A stretch of 64,000 bases of DNA from Nocardiopsis metallicus (GTDB taxonomy: Bacteria; Actinomycetota; Actinomycetes; Streptosporangiales; Streptosporangiaceae), in assembly GCF_014201115.1 (NCBI RefSeq), contig NZ_JACHDO010000001.1, forward strand, positions 1,302,001 to 1,366,000, written 5' to 3'. Shown piece after piece: positions 62,198 to 64,000 of the stretch. The position numbers were made by a program, and so were the translations under genes. The notes beneath the pieces are model-generated. The model was not told the DNA's origin, made no database searches, and saw nothing but the letters and a program-made list of their open reading frames with translations. Position 1 is the stretch's first letter; the number at the start of each line of letters is the position of its first letter.

Positions 62198-62242
62198 GGG
62201 CTCTGCCCCCAGCGCGGCTGACCATCTTTCCCTCCCCGGCTT

Positions 62243-63985
62243 CTACCGCAGGCGCGGGGTACGGGGCGGTTCCTGGCGGCGTTCTCCCGTCGCCTCGAAA
62301 GCCGCCGCGATGCGCAGCAGGCGCGCGTCGTCGTAGGCGCGTCCGGCGAAGGTGAGCCCCACCGGCATGCCGGTGTCGGGCATCGTGCCCATCGGGACCG
62401 TCACCGTGGGGATGCCCAGGTGGCGCCAGACCAGGTTGCCGTTGGCCACCCACACCCCGTTGCGCCAGGCGATGTCGGCGGACTCCGGGTTCACGTCGGC
62501 GTCGGCCGGAGCCACGTCGGCCACCGCCGGGAAGGCGATCGCGTCCAGGCCCAGCTCGTCCAGCCAGTCCTCGAAGTCGATCCGGCGGGTGCGCTCCAGG
62601 CCCCGGACACCCTCTTCCAGGTACGGGATGTCGGTGAACGAGGAGATCCCCGTGCGGCGCACGAACTCCGGGTAGGCGGCGATGTCGTCGTCGAACCCGT
62701 CGTAGCGGTCCGGCAGCGCGCCCGGGACGTCCGGGAAGATCCGCGTGCCGTCCACCTGGCCCAGATCGTTCAGCTTCGGGTCGCCGTTGGCCTGGAGGAA
62801 GTCCTGCCAGGCCCACGCCGACAGGTCCATCAGCTCGCGGTCCAGGTACTCCCGGCTCACCAGCCCCCGGGACTTGATGGTGGGTGCGCCCGGGCGGTCG
62901 CCCTCGTAGTTGGTCACCACGGGCAGGTCGGTGTCCTGGACCGAGACCCCGGAGGCCTCCAGGTCGGCCCGTGCCTCCTCCCACAGCCGCAGCACGCTGG
63001 GCCGGGTCGCCACCCGCTGCCCGGTCGGCCCGCCGATACCGGGGTTCTCCGCGGTACCCGCCTGCGGGTCCCGGCCGGTGTAGAGCCGTGGAGCGCCGAT
63101 CCGCAGCCCGGACAGCGCCTGCCGTCCCGCGTCGGCGTCGGCCACGGCCAGGTCGGAGAAGCGGGCGGGCCGCACCCTGGAGGCCGGCGGGACCTCGATC
63201 CACGGCTGGCATCGCCAGAAGTCCCCGCGGGTCTCGGTGTCGTCGGTGACGACGACCTCCAGCAGCTCCAGCATGTCCGCCATGGTGCGGGTGTGCGGAA
63301 CCACCACGTCCATGGTGGGCACCAGCGGCCAGTTCCCCCGGATGGAGATCGCGCCCCAGGAGGGGGTGTAGGCGCACAGCGCGTTGTTGGACGCGGGCGC
63401 GCGCCCGGAGGACCAGGTCTCCTCGGCCAGGCCGAAGGCCGCGAAGCTGGCCGCGGTCGCGGTCCCCGAACCGTTGGAGGAACCGGAGGCGAAGGCCGAG
63501 GTCAGGTAGTCGCCGTTATAGGGGCTCTCGGCGCGCCCGTACACACCGCGCTGCATGCCGCCGTTGGCCATGGGCGGCATGTTGGTCAGCCCGATCAGCA
63601 CCGCCCCGCTCTCCCGCAGCCGTCCCACGGTGAACGAGTCGCGCTGGGCGATCAGGTCCTCGAAGGCGGGCGACCCGGCCGCGACGGTCAGACCGCGGGC
63701 CTGGTAGCTGTCCTTGGCGGTGAAGGGGATGCCGTCCAGCGGGCCCAGGGCCTGCCCGCGCGCCCGGCGTTCGTCGGACTCCCGGGCCTCGGCGAGGGCC
63801 TCGGGGTTCATCACCACCATGGCGTTGAGCCGGATCCCGCCCCGGTCGTAGGCCTCGATCCGGGCCAGGTAGGCGCGCACCAGCGCCTCGCTGGTGACCC
63901 GTCCCCGTTCCAGGTCCGTGCGCAGCTGCGCGATCGGGGTCTCGACGACGTCGTAGTACTCGGTCATGGCGTTGTTCTCGGTCAC
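62243..63985 (-). CDS. Amidase (amidase-signature family)
   Basis: A 580-aa amidase. The catalytic Lys is in GIPFTAKDSYQARGL, the cis-Ser region is GSSNGSGTATAA and the nucleophile region AEETWSSGRAPAS. In most members the last reads DTGGSIR, so this branch is atypical although Ser remains. GTG 63985 has GGAGG 5 bases upstream; a GTG at 63997 would overlap that site. Convergent with the TetR gene. Together with the upstream operon it suggests amide catabolism. Confidence 0.85.
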   Translation of the reverse strand: MTENNAMTEYYDVVETPIAQLRTDLERGRVTSEALVRAYLARIEAYDRGGIRLNAMVVMNPEALAEARESDERRARGQALGPLDGIPFTAKDSYQARGLTVAAGSPAFEDLIAQRDSFTVGRLRESGAVLIGLTNMPPMANGGMQRGVYGRAESPYNGDYLTSAFASGSSNGSGTATAASFAAFGLAEETWSSGRAPASNNALCAYTPSWGAISIRGNWPLVPTMDVVVPHTRTMADMLELLEVVVTDDTETRGDFWRCQPWIEVPPASRVRPARFSDLAVADADAGRQALSGLRIGAPRLYTGRDPQAGTAENPGIGGPTGQRVATRPSVLRLWEEARADLEASGVSVQDTDLPVVTNYEGDRPGAPTIKSRGLVSREYLDRELMDLSAWAWQDFLQANGDPKLNDLGQVDGTRIFPDVPGALPDRYDGFDDDIAAYPEFVRRTGISSFTDIPYLEEGVRGLERTRRIDFEDWLDELGLDAIAFPAVADVAPADADVNPESADIAWRNGVWVANGNLVWRHLGIPTVTVPMGTMPDTGMPVGLTFAGRAYDDARLLRIAAAFEATGERRQEPPRTPRLR

Positions 63986-64000
63986 AGGGTCCTCCACTGG

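Overview
The window is about 70% GC, with strong GC bias at third codon positions, many GTG starts, ATGA/GTGA overlaps and dense TetR-type regulators. This points to a filamentous actinomycete. Lone ectD, a snapalysin-type protease and the stress-gene set would fit Nocardiopsis or a relative, but genus is inference. I saw no rRNA, tRNA, IS element or CRISPR array.

Layout. (1) 1-5.6 kb: the 3' end of a GH15-type glycosidase, a P450 with a degenerate I-helix, a small PLDc_N membrane protein, a TetR/membrane-hydrolase divergon with two operators, and a secreted C15-like protein whose catalytic Cys is Ser. (2) 5.7-16.7 kb: a stress island with ectoine hydroxylase, large catalase, CBS protein, zinc alcohol/formaldehyde dehydrogenase, ChaB-like protein, pyruvate-oxidase-like TPP enzyme, universal stress protein, sodium/solute symporter and SDR. 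(3) 16.8-24.9 kb: a twice-frameshifted membrane protein with a Cys-pair repeat ectodomain, a DUF1989 protein, snapalysin, a SnoaL-like protein and an 1147-aa secreted phosphodiester glycosidase-metallophosphatase.

(4) 25.3-32.0 kb: a tightly overlapping operon of a small acidic protein, a TPR-M1 metallopeptidase, a radical SAM/SPASM enzyme with a Gly/Cys-rich tail, an unknown CxxC protein, an SUMF1-fold protein without the formylglycine-enzyme cysteines, and an MFS exporter. It looks like an uncharacterised RiPP-type peptide modification, maturation and export system and is the most interesting locus here.

(5) 32-46.7 kb: a secreted lysozyme-like protein, a second TetR/hydrolase divergon, a decayed gene region, a GH89 alpha-N-acetylglucosaminidase, a methyltransferase, an ABC transporter next to a two-component system, VOC proteins, a GNAT and a TetR. 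(6) 46.8-64 kb: a frameshifted galU, then a catabolic zone. It holds amidohydrolase / RpiR regulator / symporter sharing one operator type; an amidohydrolase between an IclR pseudogene and an intradiol dioxygenase remnant; a TetR/DUF2306 divergon with a 46-bp operator; a P-loop kinase-like protein; and a TetR-controlled NCS1 permease - amidohydrolase - C45 acyltransferase operon followed by an amidase.

Two themes recur. Every divergent TetR pair carries a readable palindromic operator. Three frameshifts can be explained by one base missing from a C run, which raises the possibility of sequence error in two of the broken genes; the IclR and dioxygenase remnants have lost more and look truly decayed.
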